Source of the DNA: Cryoendolithus antarcticus
Lineage: Eukaryota; Ascomycota; Dothideomycetes; Cladosporiales; Cladosporiaceae
Length of the DNA: 64,000 bases
Assembly (NCBI GenBank): GCA_002077065.1
Contig: NAJO01000001.1
Coordinates: 868,001 to 932,000 of the forward strand
Direction of reading: 5' to 3'
Below the pieces are notes generated by a model. That model saw nothing but the letters and a program-made list of their open reading frames with translations. It ran no database searches and had not been told where the DNA came from. Both the position numbers and the translations under genes were made by a program. Positions 22,438 to 32,685 of this stretch are shown piece after piece (position 1 is the stretch's first letter; each line of letters begins with the position of its first letter).

Positions 22438-23916
22438 CTAAGCCAAACCTACGCTCGCCATAGACCTCCGCCAAATCTCACTACCCATAGCCCGTCTAGT
22501 CCCTGCAGTCCGGCTAGCAGCGTCCTTGTTCTCCGCGGCTCGTCTAAGGAGGTAGTTCAGACATTGCTCCATAGTCCCCCAGTTCGTGGCTTTGAACACC
22601 CTCTCGCTTTGTTCCTTCTCACTGTCGCCTTTGTTCGAAGCGATCAACGACATGGATACTTCGTCTGCCATGCCTTGCAGCTGAGCAAAGACCAAAGGCG
22701 TGTGAGGTGTCGAGGAAGCACTCTGAGATTTGCGGAGAGATTGCGCGAGGTTGACAGTCTCAGCGTTGTGCGTCGCTAGCATGACGTTTGTCTCTGGCCA
22801 GGCCGTTGTCGGGAAGGAGGAATCGAATGGTCGGAGAACATCGTTATACTTCCGTTCGATGAGCGCAGCCATGATGCCATTGTAAGCTGCGTGCGTGGCT
22901 TCGATGCTAGGTTGGATCAGCTCTCTTGGCTCGGACGATAAGTACGCCCCTCTGACCAGTTTCGCACAATGAGTGAAGTTCTCCCGTCTTGCGAAGTCCA
23001 AATGACGTGCCAAGTGCACAGGAGTCTGGTGTAGATAGCACTGATAGGTGTTATAGATCACGCCTCGACCCTTGCGGTTGTACTCCCTTTGTAATTTGAT
23101 CGTCCAGGAATGGTATCCGTCCAGATTCCACGTTTCCTCAGCCGATGGCAACAAAGCCAGATCCTTTGCCGCAGCAGCTTTACAAACAGCGTGCATAGCC
23201 TCATCCATGATTTTACTCGGCGTCTTTTGCGCTGCACAAAGTCGCAGTGCTGCTGGTCCCATGCCACTCCACTTCATAGCCACGAAGTCGCCTTCCTGTG
23301 CCATTGAGACAGAGTCAAGCATGCCTTTCTTCCATGTCGCAACATCTTCGACCTCGTTACCTTCAGCATCCTTGAGTACTTCGAGCGCATACTCTAGAAT
23401 CACGCCAGCGTAGCCTTGTTCTCGCAGTTCCTGACAGATCTTGCGCACGTCTGCCGGGTCAGGGCCGACGCAGAACTGCTTGAAGAATGTTTCCAGTAGT
23501 ATCGCGCGGGCTATGGGGTTGCGTTCGAGGCTGAAGAGGAGAGACTTGCTGTCTAGCATGTGGCGAAGTATGCTTGAGGAGGCGCCGAGCAGGGCTGGAG
23601 ATGAGGAGATGGCGGTTATGAGGTAGGTCCGCAGAACCTGAGATAGAGGAAGAGTGCTGAGGCAAGAGGTTTCGTTGCGTTTCAACGTGGTGCGCGAGCT
23701 CGTTCCTGGTGGGTGGACCTGTCCAGTCGTAGTTACTGTCTGTATCGATGGTAGAATCGCGCTTTGAGAGCCTCCGACCTGAGATGAATGAATTTGTCGC
23801 TTTGCTGTTGTATGCTTTCGTCTTTGTAGTATGATCGTTACTGGTGCTACGGGCGCGTATCTCGTTGATGACTTGACAGCATCGAGAAACACCGGTACTG
23901 GCACCACAGGCTTCAT
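22438..23916 (-). CDS. Proline dehydrogenase, mitochondrial
   Basis: This enzyme oxidises proline to pyrroline-5-carboxylate with FAD, the first step of proline use as a nitrogen source (yeast PUT1, Aspergillus prnD). The ATG at 23916 (MKPVVPVPVFLDAV) gives 492 residues and starts a basic, Ser/Thr-rich mitochondrial presequence. The frame stays open further upstream, but that part contains a donor-like GTAAGTG and may be untranslated or an extra exon. Family signatures include RNPIARAILLETFFKQFC, YNTYQCYLHQTP, the substrate and FAD segment CAKLVRGAYL, MLATHNAETVNLA and FAQLQGMADEVS. Length and order fit the fungal family. The C-terminus ends in WRRSMASVGLA. Confidence 0.93.
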   Translation of the reverse strand: MKPVVPVPVFLDAVKSSTRYAPVAPVTIILQRRKHTTAKRQIHSSQVGGSQSAILPSIQTVTTTGQVHPPGTSSRTTLKRNETSCLSTLPLSQVLRTYLITAISSSPALLGASSSILRHMLDSKSLLFSLERNPIARAILLETFFKQFCVGPDPADVRKICQELREQGYAGVILEYALEVLKDAEGNEVEDVATWKKGMLDSVSMAQEGDFVAMKWSGMGPAALRLCAAQKTPSKIMDEAMHAVCKAAAAKDLALLPSAEETWNLDGYHSWTIKLQREYNRKGRGVIYNTYQCYLHQTPVHLARHLDFARRENFTHCAKLVRGAYLSSEPRELIQPSIEATHAAYNGIMAALIERKYNDVLRPFDSSFPTTAWPETNVMLATHNAETVNLAQSLRKSQSASSTPHTPLVFAQLQGMADEVSMSLIASNKGDSEKEQSERVFKATNWGTMEQCLNYLLRRAAENKDAASRTAGTRRAMGSEIWRRSMASVGLA

Positions 23917-24719
23917 ATTGAGAGGTCCCTGTACGAACGCGAACGACAGGAACTTGGGGGAAGCTGGAGAGGAGAAATTGGGATTGTCGCCACAAGGACA
24001 AAGAAAACACTTACGCGTCGATGATATACGTACAGTACCTATCCCAGCATTCGGCATTCATTAGAGTGAGCACAGCAGAGCCGGCGATTGTCGATGAGCT
24101 TATCATCGTTATCTCGCCTCCTGCTGGTCAATGTCAGGAAGAGGACGCGGTTACGATCGGCTTCTTCTGTGTGACTTCAAGCCCCACCAAAACACCCCCA
24201 CCATGTGATGATGCCGTTGTCGGGCACGGGATCTGGCTGGCGTCGGGATGCCAAGACGCTTCGTTCGTGAACGTCAGCTTGACAGCGACTCGAAGACCGT
24301 GCGAGATGCGTCCGGTCAAGATTACGGCAGCTTGTACATCCTTCTATTTACATGGAGCATACCGGTGTAAAAGCTCGCGTCTTGATGGACCACAGACGAC
24401 AGTTCGCACAATCACAGGCACGGGAGGGGCCAGTGATTAGCGGTACGAGTTGATCTATACAGTGTTATCTCATCTACACAAGACCTCAACTCATCAGATC
24501 CATCATCTCCTTCATTTCCTTTGACTGACACATCGCTAAGATCTCAGCAACTTGAGCTCGACGAGGGAGAGATTGTGTAGTAAGCAGATGTTGTTGATCT
24601 AGGCAGACTCTCCCACGCTCAGCCCATTGATGAAGGACTGGAGCGTTTCGATCAGATACCCGTTCAAGAGAGCCTGCCATTGCCGCATGTGGTGGCAGGA
24701 ATGTTCGCCGTGTGTTTTG

Positions 24720-25380
24720 CTGTCTTGCGTAGAGCAACGAGCCAGACAGCAATGCATCTCACGGCGTTTCGATCTCGGGCGTAGCATTTGGGTCTGTCGC
24801 AACCGTGGATGACATCTTGCCCGAATGCAGATCCATGTTGCTCAGCGTTCTCAGGCAGCGCACCAGGGGAATGATATTACAAGCTGAAGATGCGAAGGTG
24901 GTCTGTTGAAAGCGCATATGCTATGCGAAAATGTGCGCAGGCAATATTCCAGCCTTGTGTGCAAGACATCCAAGGGACAGACAAAATTGGGAATGAAGCT
25001 GCGTCAATTTGATCTTGGGCGTAGCGTTGAAGCCTGTCGCAACCGTGGATGTGAAAGCGCCGGGAGGCAGATCAAGGTTGCTCAGCGTGCCCAGCCGGAG
25101 AAAAGGAGGTATACTGAAGATATGAATCGTCAGAAGAAGAGAAGAAGCTGACCTACCAACAACGCATCTGCTCTGCGAAAATGTCCGCAGTGAATCTACC
25201 GATCTTGCGTGAGAGAAGTCCAAGGAACAGGCAAGAACGGGAAATGAAGCTGCGTTGATTCGATATTGGGCTCAGCGTTCAAGTCTATCGCAACCGTGGA
25301 TGTTAGGATGTCCGAAGGTTGCTCAGCGCACCCTGTTCTAGGAAGGTGGACGAGAGGGAGAGTACGAGGAAGAGGACTAC
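24720..25380. repeat. Three-copy tandem repeat, about 245 bp
   Basis: Three diverged units share the block CTGTCGCAACCGTGGATG (third copy CTATCGCAACCGTGGATG), starting at about 24791, 25035 and 25281, and the later block GTTGCTCAGCG at about 24837, 25077 and 25317. The period is close to 243-245 bases. The second and third units also share CTCTGCGAAAATGT-type and GGGAAATGAAGCTGCGT-type stretches upstream. The units carry point changes and small gaps and have no long common frame, so this looks like a decayed satellite-like array rather than coding exons. Confidence 0.75.
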
Positions 25381-26049
25381 GATTCGCATTGGAGATGCAG
25401 ATGTCAGCAGTCATTTCAATACTGGCCTGCGTGGCAGTGCCATCCAAGGCGGCGTCTGCTATGCTGCTATTCGATCTTCGAACGTCGCTTTCGTGCTCAC
25501 ACGATCCCGATGTGGCAGTGCCGGAAGGCCATCGAGACTGCGCGGCCTGTCCGACTTCCGCATGTGTGAAGTGCGAGGGGACAGAGCATACGACGTTAAA
25601 TGAAACGCAAAGGAAGAAGGGAAGGAAAGCGGACGAGGATCTCGGCATCCGTGAAGAGATTGTGTTGCACCGACTGCATGTATGCAGGGTATGTCGGCTT
25701 CCGAGACTGCGACGACCTTGTCTGACGACGGAGGCACGACGGAGGCCGACGCACTTGCAAGGCAACCTGACCATCTTCTGCCATGTCTAAGCTCTGCATT
25801 ATAGACATTGCAATGCAGCGCAAATTATCGCCAGGTATGTGGTCTCATGGTGGAGATGGAAGTGGATGAAAGAATCCAGACAGAAAGACTCACTCACAAC
25901 TGGTGTAGCTTGCATCACCGGGCCCTTCTACGCGGTATGACCAGTGGCTTTGGGCTGTCAGCGTGCTCAGTAGATCATTGCCACATGCATCGAAGCAAAG
26001 GCGATGATCTTACCCGTAGAGCGTGGCTTGGGTCTTTCTCGGGCGCAGC

Positions 26050-26765
26050 TTGGACGACGTGATCATGGAGTAGTGACCAGGCCGCGTTCAAAGCCGCACC
26101 CTTGCAAACCATGTTCTCAAGGCTTTGTAGTGTCCACGTCTCGACTGGGTACCGATGAAGAGCAAAGAATCGGGTCAACCAGGAAAACGTACTTACCTCA
26201 TTGCAGCCTGCAATTCCCATTGCGGTGTTGCTTTGCAATGTCCGAGCCAATAAGTGCGTCATGACCATGGCACGAAGGTCGGACCACATCCTACTGACAG
26301 ACTGTGGTGCGACTGAGGTTGTTCTCGGGCACGTTTTGATAGACGACAAGGTCACGGGGAGAGGACCAGGTCGGCTTCGAGTGTGTGCCCTGGCAAGCGA
26401 TCTCTTTCGGCTTCATAACGTGCGTACGCTGCTTGGATCACGGCTTCTGAGGCGAAGAGCCGAATGGAAATCCTCAGACGTAGCCCAAACCTCTCTCAGA
26501 CACGCCTTGAACGTCATGATCATGGTCGAGTGTGATCGTGCCGCCTGCAGTAGTCATTGATAATTGTGCCCTTGCAAGCCATTTCGGATGGCTGTGTGTT
26601 GTCTGCGCACTTTTAGGAAACGACCGATGAGCTAGAGGTCGGTCACCAAGTGATGGCGCGATGCTGATACAGCTAATTCGATCTTGGACACAGATTGAAC
26701 GACACGATCATTGTGTGATCGAGCCGCCGCAGTAGGCATTGAAGTCTGTGCCCTTGCCTGCTTGT
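26050..26765. repeat. Dispersed degenerate repeat, three copies
   Basis: Copies near 26059, 26513 and 26699 share the order CG(T/A)..GATCAT.G..., a (G/C)CCGC block and then GCCCTTGC(A/C) (GCACCCTTGCA in the first copy). The second and third are the closest pair (GTGTGATCG.GCCGCC.GCAGTAG.CATTGA). Spacing is irregular, about 455 and 185 bases. There is no shared reading frame. Confidence 0.55.
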
Positions 26766-28207
26766 CTTGACAGGAGAGCTCTAACGGCTCGACTTGGTCG
26801 GGTGGACTATGAGTGGAGAGGAGAAAGTCAGCGACAGCATCAACGACTCGAGAATGAGCTGAGCATGGGTAGGAAAGGTGATATCATCGGAAGGACTGAA
26901 ATCAGTTATGGCTCGCAGCCAAAACAGCTTTGAAGTGAAGACCGAGGCAGCCACAGAGACGGCGTCGTGGTCAATGGTCGTCGACGACGCGTTGATGTGG
27001 CCTTCGCGACGATGGTGAATATGCTCTGTTCCGCTAGTCAGCTGCGTTCTCTTCGCAATTGATCGTTTTGCCTTCATTGTCGTGTTGACTGTAGCCCCCC
27101 AGGTAAAGCTGCATCGCATGACCTCAAGCGAGCAGCCCTTACTGCTGACGGCGAGTGACATTCAAGCTTGGAACTGAGTGGGCTCTGCGTTGATCTTAGA
27201 ATTGAGGGAAGGAAGAGGAGAATGATACGACGCATGGGACTCAATGAAGAGGCGAAGATCGATGGGATCGGAAGACGTTGGTGGTGGAGAAGTGAGAGTG
27301 AGGAAGCGGAGCGAAGGCGAAGGAAGACAATGAGCGAAGAGCTGAGGCGTTTGGTATTGTCAAGACCCACGAGGAAGCTCCGTTCGTGCCTGCCAACAAC
27401 GAAGATGATGCCAATGCATGTGATCATCCGCACAAGCGCTACGAGTGTCGACATTCTACGCGAGAGGAACGATATTTGATCGTGTCGATCCGAGGGAACG
27501 ATTGCAAGTACAATTGACAGAGCATAGGGGCCGCTGAGTAGTTAATTGATTGATCGATCGGTCAACGATGAGCCAAAACAGCGGCAATAATCGGTCAATG
27601 CTACAGCTTGAGAGGGAGACAAAGCACATAGCGCTTGCTGCAGTAGGATCGATAGTGGACGGACCTGAGCGTCGCTTCATCTCATTTATACAGCTAACTG
27701 TTCCATAGACGCCAGCAGCCCGACGTCGGAGATCAGTAGTGTCTAAGCTGTGGTCAGACTTCAAATGCCAACGAAGTCATCGCAATGAACGATCGCGAGC
27801 AACGTAGTAGACGTCAATCCAACATATCAAATCTACACGCACATTACGATCCGATCGATACGTTCCAAATTTCGAAGCAGCCGCTCACACTGTCACTCCT
27901 GATGCTTACCTTGGAAAGGCAGTTGATTCAGCTGGAGAGTCACTATTTTTACGAGCCCGATATTCCCACGTACAAGTAGCACCATCACCAGACCAGGCTG
28001 AGAGCGGCGACGGCAGGTACTTGAAGAGCGTGCAAGCGAACATCATGTACGTGGTCAGCGGGACGACAGAGATGGCATACAGTGGGATAGGCGCAGGGAG
28101 CGACCTTACGTGAACATGCAGGTGGTAAAGCGTTAAAAGCGGAGCTGTACAGTATCTACCAACAGGTGCGATATCCACATTCTCACAGTGCCAGCCATAC
28201 CACCTCC

Positions 28208-30362
28208 TCAAAACTTCCCCTCCGCCGTCGCAACCCCAAACCTCTCCGCGATGACAACCCACTCAGCAACCACAAGTGCCGTCCTCATGGCCCCGGGATC
28301 ACCCTTCTCTCCAAAACCCTTTCCAACCAAACCCCCAACCTTAGCCCAGTCCACGAAGCCCAGCTGCTCCACCTTCTCTTTCGTCATCAGTCCCTTCAAC
28401 AGCTTATGCAACGGTCCATCTCTAGGCCAAGTCGTAGGCGCAGAGTAAGGATGCTTCTTCCGCTCGTACAACTCCCTCGTGATGAAAGGCTGAGCCGCCT
28501 CACGTAAGATCCACTTCTCGCTGAAGCGCCTCTCCTCGGGCATCCAGCGCAACTTCACAGACGGAGGCAGGCCGTTGATGTACTCGGTCAGCTTATGATC
28601 GAGCAATGGCGTGCGAGCCTCGATGCTGTGAGCCATCTCTGTGCGGTCGCCGAGACAGGTGAGGAAGATATTGGCGAGGTGGCCTTTTGACCAGATGTAC
28701 ATGGCGGAATGGAGTGGGTGCCAGGAATTGAGGATCTTGGCGCGGACTGTGCCATCAGCGTTGTTGACAATGGTGCGCTGAGGGTCACAGAGGCCGTAAG
28801 CCTTGTCGGTCCATGGTGCGAAGACTCGAGGCAGGAAAGCTGCCATGGATGAGATGGTGGAGATGTTGTTCAGCATCTTGCGCGAAACGCTGGCGCCACG
28901 GGCGGAAGTGTCGGCGCCGACTGAGTCGTAGTAGGCTTTCGCTGCTGTCTCGGCGAGGTGGAATTGCTTGAGGCGCTCGGGTTCGGAAAGCGTGTTGTTG
29001 GCTTCGTAGGCATTGTCAGGCTCGCGGAGATAGTCGTCGAGGTACGATGGGTAGCCCGCGAAGTGCTCGTCAGCGCCTTCCCCTGTGAGCACGACCTTGT
29101 ATCCACACTCTTGAGGTACTTCGGACAGTGCGTACTTGCCGACGAAGTTCAGGTCAGGGTTGTGATGTTCAGCGTGCCAGACTGCGTCTTCGAATCTTTC
29201 TGCGAGTGCGGCTTCATTCATGATCTTCTTTTCGTACTTTACACCGAGCCAGTCTGCGGTGCGATTTGCGATTGAAGACTCATCGAAGCCGGAACCCTCG
29301 TCGAAGGCGATGCTGAAGCAGCAGACGCGAGAACTAGCCGGCTGTGATCCGAGTGCGACGCCCTCAGTCTTGACAAGATGCGTGACCATGCCGGCGATGA
29401 CTGAAGAGTCGATGCCACCAGACAGGTAGATGCCGATTGGCACATCTGCCCTTAAGCGCAATCGAATGGCGTCTAGCAGCTTCTCCCTCACACCTTGGAT
29501 AAGCTCCTCCGGGGTACGCGGGTCCGGTAGATTCTTGTCAGGATATGTCATATCCCAGTACTGCCTCTGCTCCAAATGTCCAAAGGCTGTGCAAGTCAGA
29601 TAGTGCCCTGGTCGGATCTTGCCGACGCCTGCAAAGATCGTCCGCTCGTCGTGGTTCCACCCTGCGTCCTTTAGACTTCTGACGTCCCACTCCGGCTTCC
29701 AGCCAAGCGGAAGGAACGCCTTCATCTCAGCTGCAATGAGCATGCGTTTGCCACCCTTGCCATCCGGCTGAACAGTCCAGAATAGCGGCTTGATCCCGTA
29801 ACGATCACGGGCGGCGATGAAGATCTGTTGCTCCTCATCATACAACACGACCGCGAACTCCCCACGCAGATAGTGCACAAAGTTGAGGCCATGATGGAGG
29901 TACAGGGCAATCACGATTTCGCTGTCGCTGCGACTGCTGAAGACGTAGTCGGTCGTTGACTCGATCTCCTTGCGAATGCGGTCATAGTCGTAAAATTCGC
30001 CATTGACAACAGCATGGATCTTCTTGGCTGGAGAGTGAAAGGGTTGAGCGCCATCGGGGCTTAGGTCGTTGATGGCGAGGCGGACGTGGCCTAGGGCTAC
30101 AAGGAAATGATGTTAGTTCTGTCAATGCTTAGAGGTGGAGCAGGACGTATACCAGAGTACCAACTCTGTTGTCGTCGCTGAGCCAATGGCCGCGGGCATC
30201 TGGACCGCGATGCTGAATCTTGTCGAGAGACTCATTGAGCTCCGTGACGATCTTCTTGCGCTCGAGGGCGTGCGTGTCGCCGTTGGTATGGATATGGCCG
30301 TTCGCCTGATGATAGGTGGTGTCGTGGCCGCGTAGGGCTAGGATGCAGGAGATGCCACACAT
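28208..30362 (-). CDS. Asparagine synthetase (glutamine-hydrolysing)
   Basis: Two exons (30362-30161 and 30096-28208) give 696 residues; the intron runs from GTACTC to TTGTAG. The enzyme takes ammonia from glutamine and amidates aspartate using ATP. The glutaminase nucleophile is Cys2 (MCGISCILALRG), followed by KIQHRGPDARGHW, AVVNGEFYDYDRIR and the RSDSEIV segment. The synthetase half shows the ATP pyrophosphatase loop IYLSGGIDSSVIAG, then VVLTGEGADEHFAGYPSYLDD and SIEARTPLLDHKL. An insert near residue 15-40 (rich in His, Thr and Gly) sits between the catalytic Cys and the first conserved block. At nearly 700 residues it is longer than the common 560-590-residue fungal Asn enzymes, so it may be a second, AsnB-like paralogue. 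Confidence 0.92.
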
Positions 30363-31073
30363 GGTAGCGGTGGATGCTCTGCACTGAAGCTAGGAAGTAG
30401 GATGCAATGATAGGTATAGTGATATATCGAGGTGATGTCGTGGTAGGCCCGCCGAAGATCCAAGTCGAAGTCCTCAAGCACGCGATCCTCCGAATGGAAG
30501 CAATATCAACACTCCCAGCGTGCCTGCAAGTCGACAGGAAGGCGAAGCCACTTAGGTCCCGTATGGTCACCGCAACTTCCAGTACCAACTTCTCATCATT
30601 CTACTCGTGCCGCTTAAGATATACATCCCACTTATCGATGTCAGTGATGTGGTAAAGATAAGATTGCCGCTTTCAAGTCATCGAATACCTCAATGGCCGG
30701 CAACTAGTGAGACTAGTTCGAAAGACGTGACGTTCAGAAAGCAGGACCCGCCCCCACGTCTGCGGGTTTGTGACAAGCTCGAGCTGAGCCGGGCACATGG
30801 CAAAGCTTCGATCGCCTATCGTCTTGCCATGCCTGTTTTGGGAAGGACTGCAGGGTATTGCGTGACGAAAACTGGGCCTGATCGATCACGCATGGCATCG
30901 GAGGGACAACAAGGATTGCGAGATGCGGTGAGAGGAGTTCGACTCTTGACTACATACCTATCGCTAATATGTGGCAAAGTAGTGATACAATGAATACGTG
31001 AGGCGCCTTTTCCGTCTAGAACGCCGTCAGAAGAGCAACCGGCTCCCATTCTCTGACCAGGTGGAAAGGCTCT
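30363..31073. other. Intergenic, no supported feature
   Basis: 5' flank of the asparagine synthetase gene and 3' flank of the BI-1-type gene. Only short frames with no recognisable motifs occur. Confidence 0.5.
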
Positions 31074-32105
31074 CTACTTCCTCCGCTGCTGCATGCTTAA
31101 GATCTGCACCATCCTCACGAAGATGTTGATGAAGTCGAGCTCCAGGCTAATGCTCTCATTGACCACGTCCTTCGATCGGTACCCAGCCTGTGCTTGTCGT
31201 GCGTGTGATAGGATCTTCTGCACATCATACAGCGTGAAGCCACAGAACACTGCCAGCCCACCGTATAGCCAAAGGTTCTGCGTGAAAGCCAGCGATCTCA
31301 CAGCCGTCACAGGAAGAACCAGCGGCGCAAGTCCAGAGAGTGCTACTACAGCCACGCCAGCCAGCAGAGGTGCTCCGAGGTATAGGTACTTCTCCTGCTT
31401 CGCTGTGGCCCCCACGAAGGCAATCGATCCCATGACGCCCACTGTGTACAGACCGGCTCGTGCGAGTATAGCAGGCGAGAAAAACAGCATCGGGCTCAGC
31501 AGCGCTGCTTGTGTGAGGTTGAAAGCCGTCCATGCCGAGTATTTCACCAGGTAGTTCTCCGGTCGTGTGTTGTAGCAGATCATCATGCTTCCAATGCTTC
31601 CCACCAGTCCAATACCCAATACGAGCCATGGATTTGCAGCCATAAGCCTGTAGCTCCATCCGTTCGTGTGCAACGCTCGCGCCGCTATCCCGATGATTCC
31701 CACACCTAGCCCGGTGTGCAAGAATGTGTCGTTCAGGTACTCGCGCTCATATGCTGGCATCCCGCCATCTTCTCGTGTCTCGCGGTTGAATATCAGATTG
31801 AGCGCGAGTATCGAACCGCCAAAGATCGCGCCACCGTAGATGAGGCGTTGGGTCAGGTTGCCCTGTTGTAGAGGATTTACGGGGGCTTGAGTCTGATATG
31901 TCCGTCGCGATGACTGTCGAAACGCGCTTTGGAAGGTATTCTGGGTTGTGAGAGATCGCAGGGGGACGATGGGTTGTTTCGAGATGACTTGCTGTACGGG
32001 TGCTTGCGCTTGAGTCTGAAAGCTCCGAATGGCGGACTGCGAAAGCTTGGGGGCCTGTTTGACGGCGGAGGCGAGGGCGAAGGGTCGCCTTAGAATGAAT
32101 GCCAT
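31074..32105 (-). CDS. Mitochondrial BI-1/GHITM-type membrane protein
   Basis: The frame runs on upstream to a TTG, but the first ATG is at 32105 (MAFILRRPFALASAVKQ), giving 343 residues with a basic presequence-like N-terminus. After about 110 residues come at least seven hydrophobic segments (for example LIYGGAIFGGSILALNLIF, TGLGVGIIGIAARAL, WLVLGIGLVGSIGSMM). The C-terminal signature GGLAVFCGFTLYDVQKILSHA followed by SISLELDFINIFVRMVQIL is typical of the BAX-inhibitor-1 superfamily. The N-terminal presequence and overall layout match GHITM/TMBIM5, an inner-mitochondrial-membrane protein implicated in cristae and ion or proton exchange in animals. The fungal role is not settled. Confidence 0.88.
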   Translation of the reverse strand: MAFILRRPFALASAVKQAPKLSQSAIRSFQTQAQAPVQQVISKQPIVPLRSLTTQNTFQSAFRQSSRRTYQTQAPVNPLQQGNLTQRLIYGGAIFGGSILALNLIFNRETREDGGMPAYEREYLNDTFLHTGLGVGIIGIAARALHTNGWSYRLMAANPWLVLGIGLVGSIGSMMICYNTRPENYLVKYSAWTAFNLTQAALLSPMLFFSPAILARAGLYTVGVMGSIAFVGATAKQEKYLYLGAPLLAGVAVVALSGLAPLVLPVTAVRSLAFTQNLWLYGGLAVFCGFTLYDVQKILSHARQAQAGYRSKDVVNESISLELDFINIFVRMVQILSMQQRRK

Positions 32106-32685
32106 GATGAAGGAGTGTCGCAGTGTGTGTACGAGTCTCAATCGAGTTGTAGGTGAGTTGTGTGATGGCAAAGGCTACGATACTCACGTCACCTTCGAGT
32201 CGCACGGAAGTGGCGGGTTAGCAAGCCGAACGAAGATCATCGAAGATGCCAAGACTTCGATCATTCACTTCCATCTGGTTTCGCTTCATCACACCTGGCT
32301 TATCTCACACCATGCATGATACTGATGTTTTCATCACTTGTCCCCAGTATCAGGTCTAGGTGCCACAGCTTCAAAGAGCATACGCCATAGCCGATGATTC
32401 GCCGTCCCTGATCTCCTCGGTCATCGATCACCCGGCCATGGTTTGCGGGGCTTTGGCATCTGGCGGGGCAATGCAGCTTCAAGAGTCAATGTCTTTACGC
32501 GTGAGGATATTCTGACGGACGCGGATATGACTGGTCCTCGAGCATTTTAGGTCTGCCGTTAAGTCTGCTCCCTTCATTGCCTTACTTCCTTTTCTGTCTT
32601 GCAAAAGTCTTACCTTTAATCACCTTCACATTCCTTTCGAGCTCCCGCCCACTTGCGAATCGCTCCTGCACAAACCATAGCGATC
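32106..32685. promoter_or_regulatory. Divergent intergenic region, BI-1-type and DHAD genes
   Basis: About 580 bases lie between two divergent ATGs. A pyrimidine-rich tract at about 32565-32640, just upstream of the DHAD start, resembles the CT-rich leader region common before fungal start sites. No specific operator was identified. Confidence 0.4.

Larger units (their letters stand above)
23917..28207. other. Gene-poor, repeat-bearing block
   Basis: About 4.3 kb hold no frame that I can support as a gene. Two families of degenerate repeats fall inside it, a tandem array near 24720-25380 and dispersed copies near 26050-26765. Frames such as 25196-25774 (-) and 27074-27454 (-) are Ser/Arg-rich and overlap antisense frames. 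The block separates proline dehydrogenase from asparagine synthetase. Confidence 0.55.

Noticed and set aside
25196..25774. Minus-strand frame of 192 residues in the repeat block
   Set aside because: Ser/Arg/Cys-rich with an equally long antisense frame, and it overlaps the tandem repeat.
32106..32171. N-terminal extension of the BI-1-type protein
   Set aside because: It begins at a TTG, and the ATG at 32105 starts a typical basic presequence.
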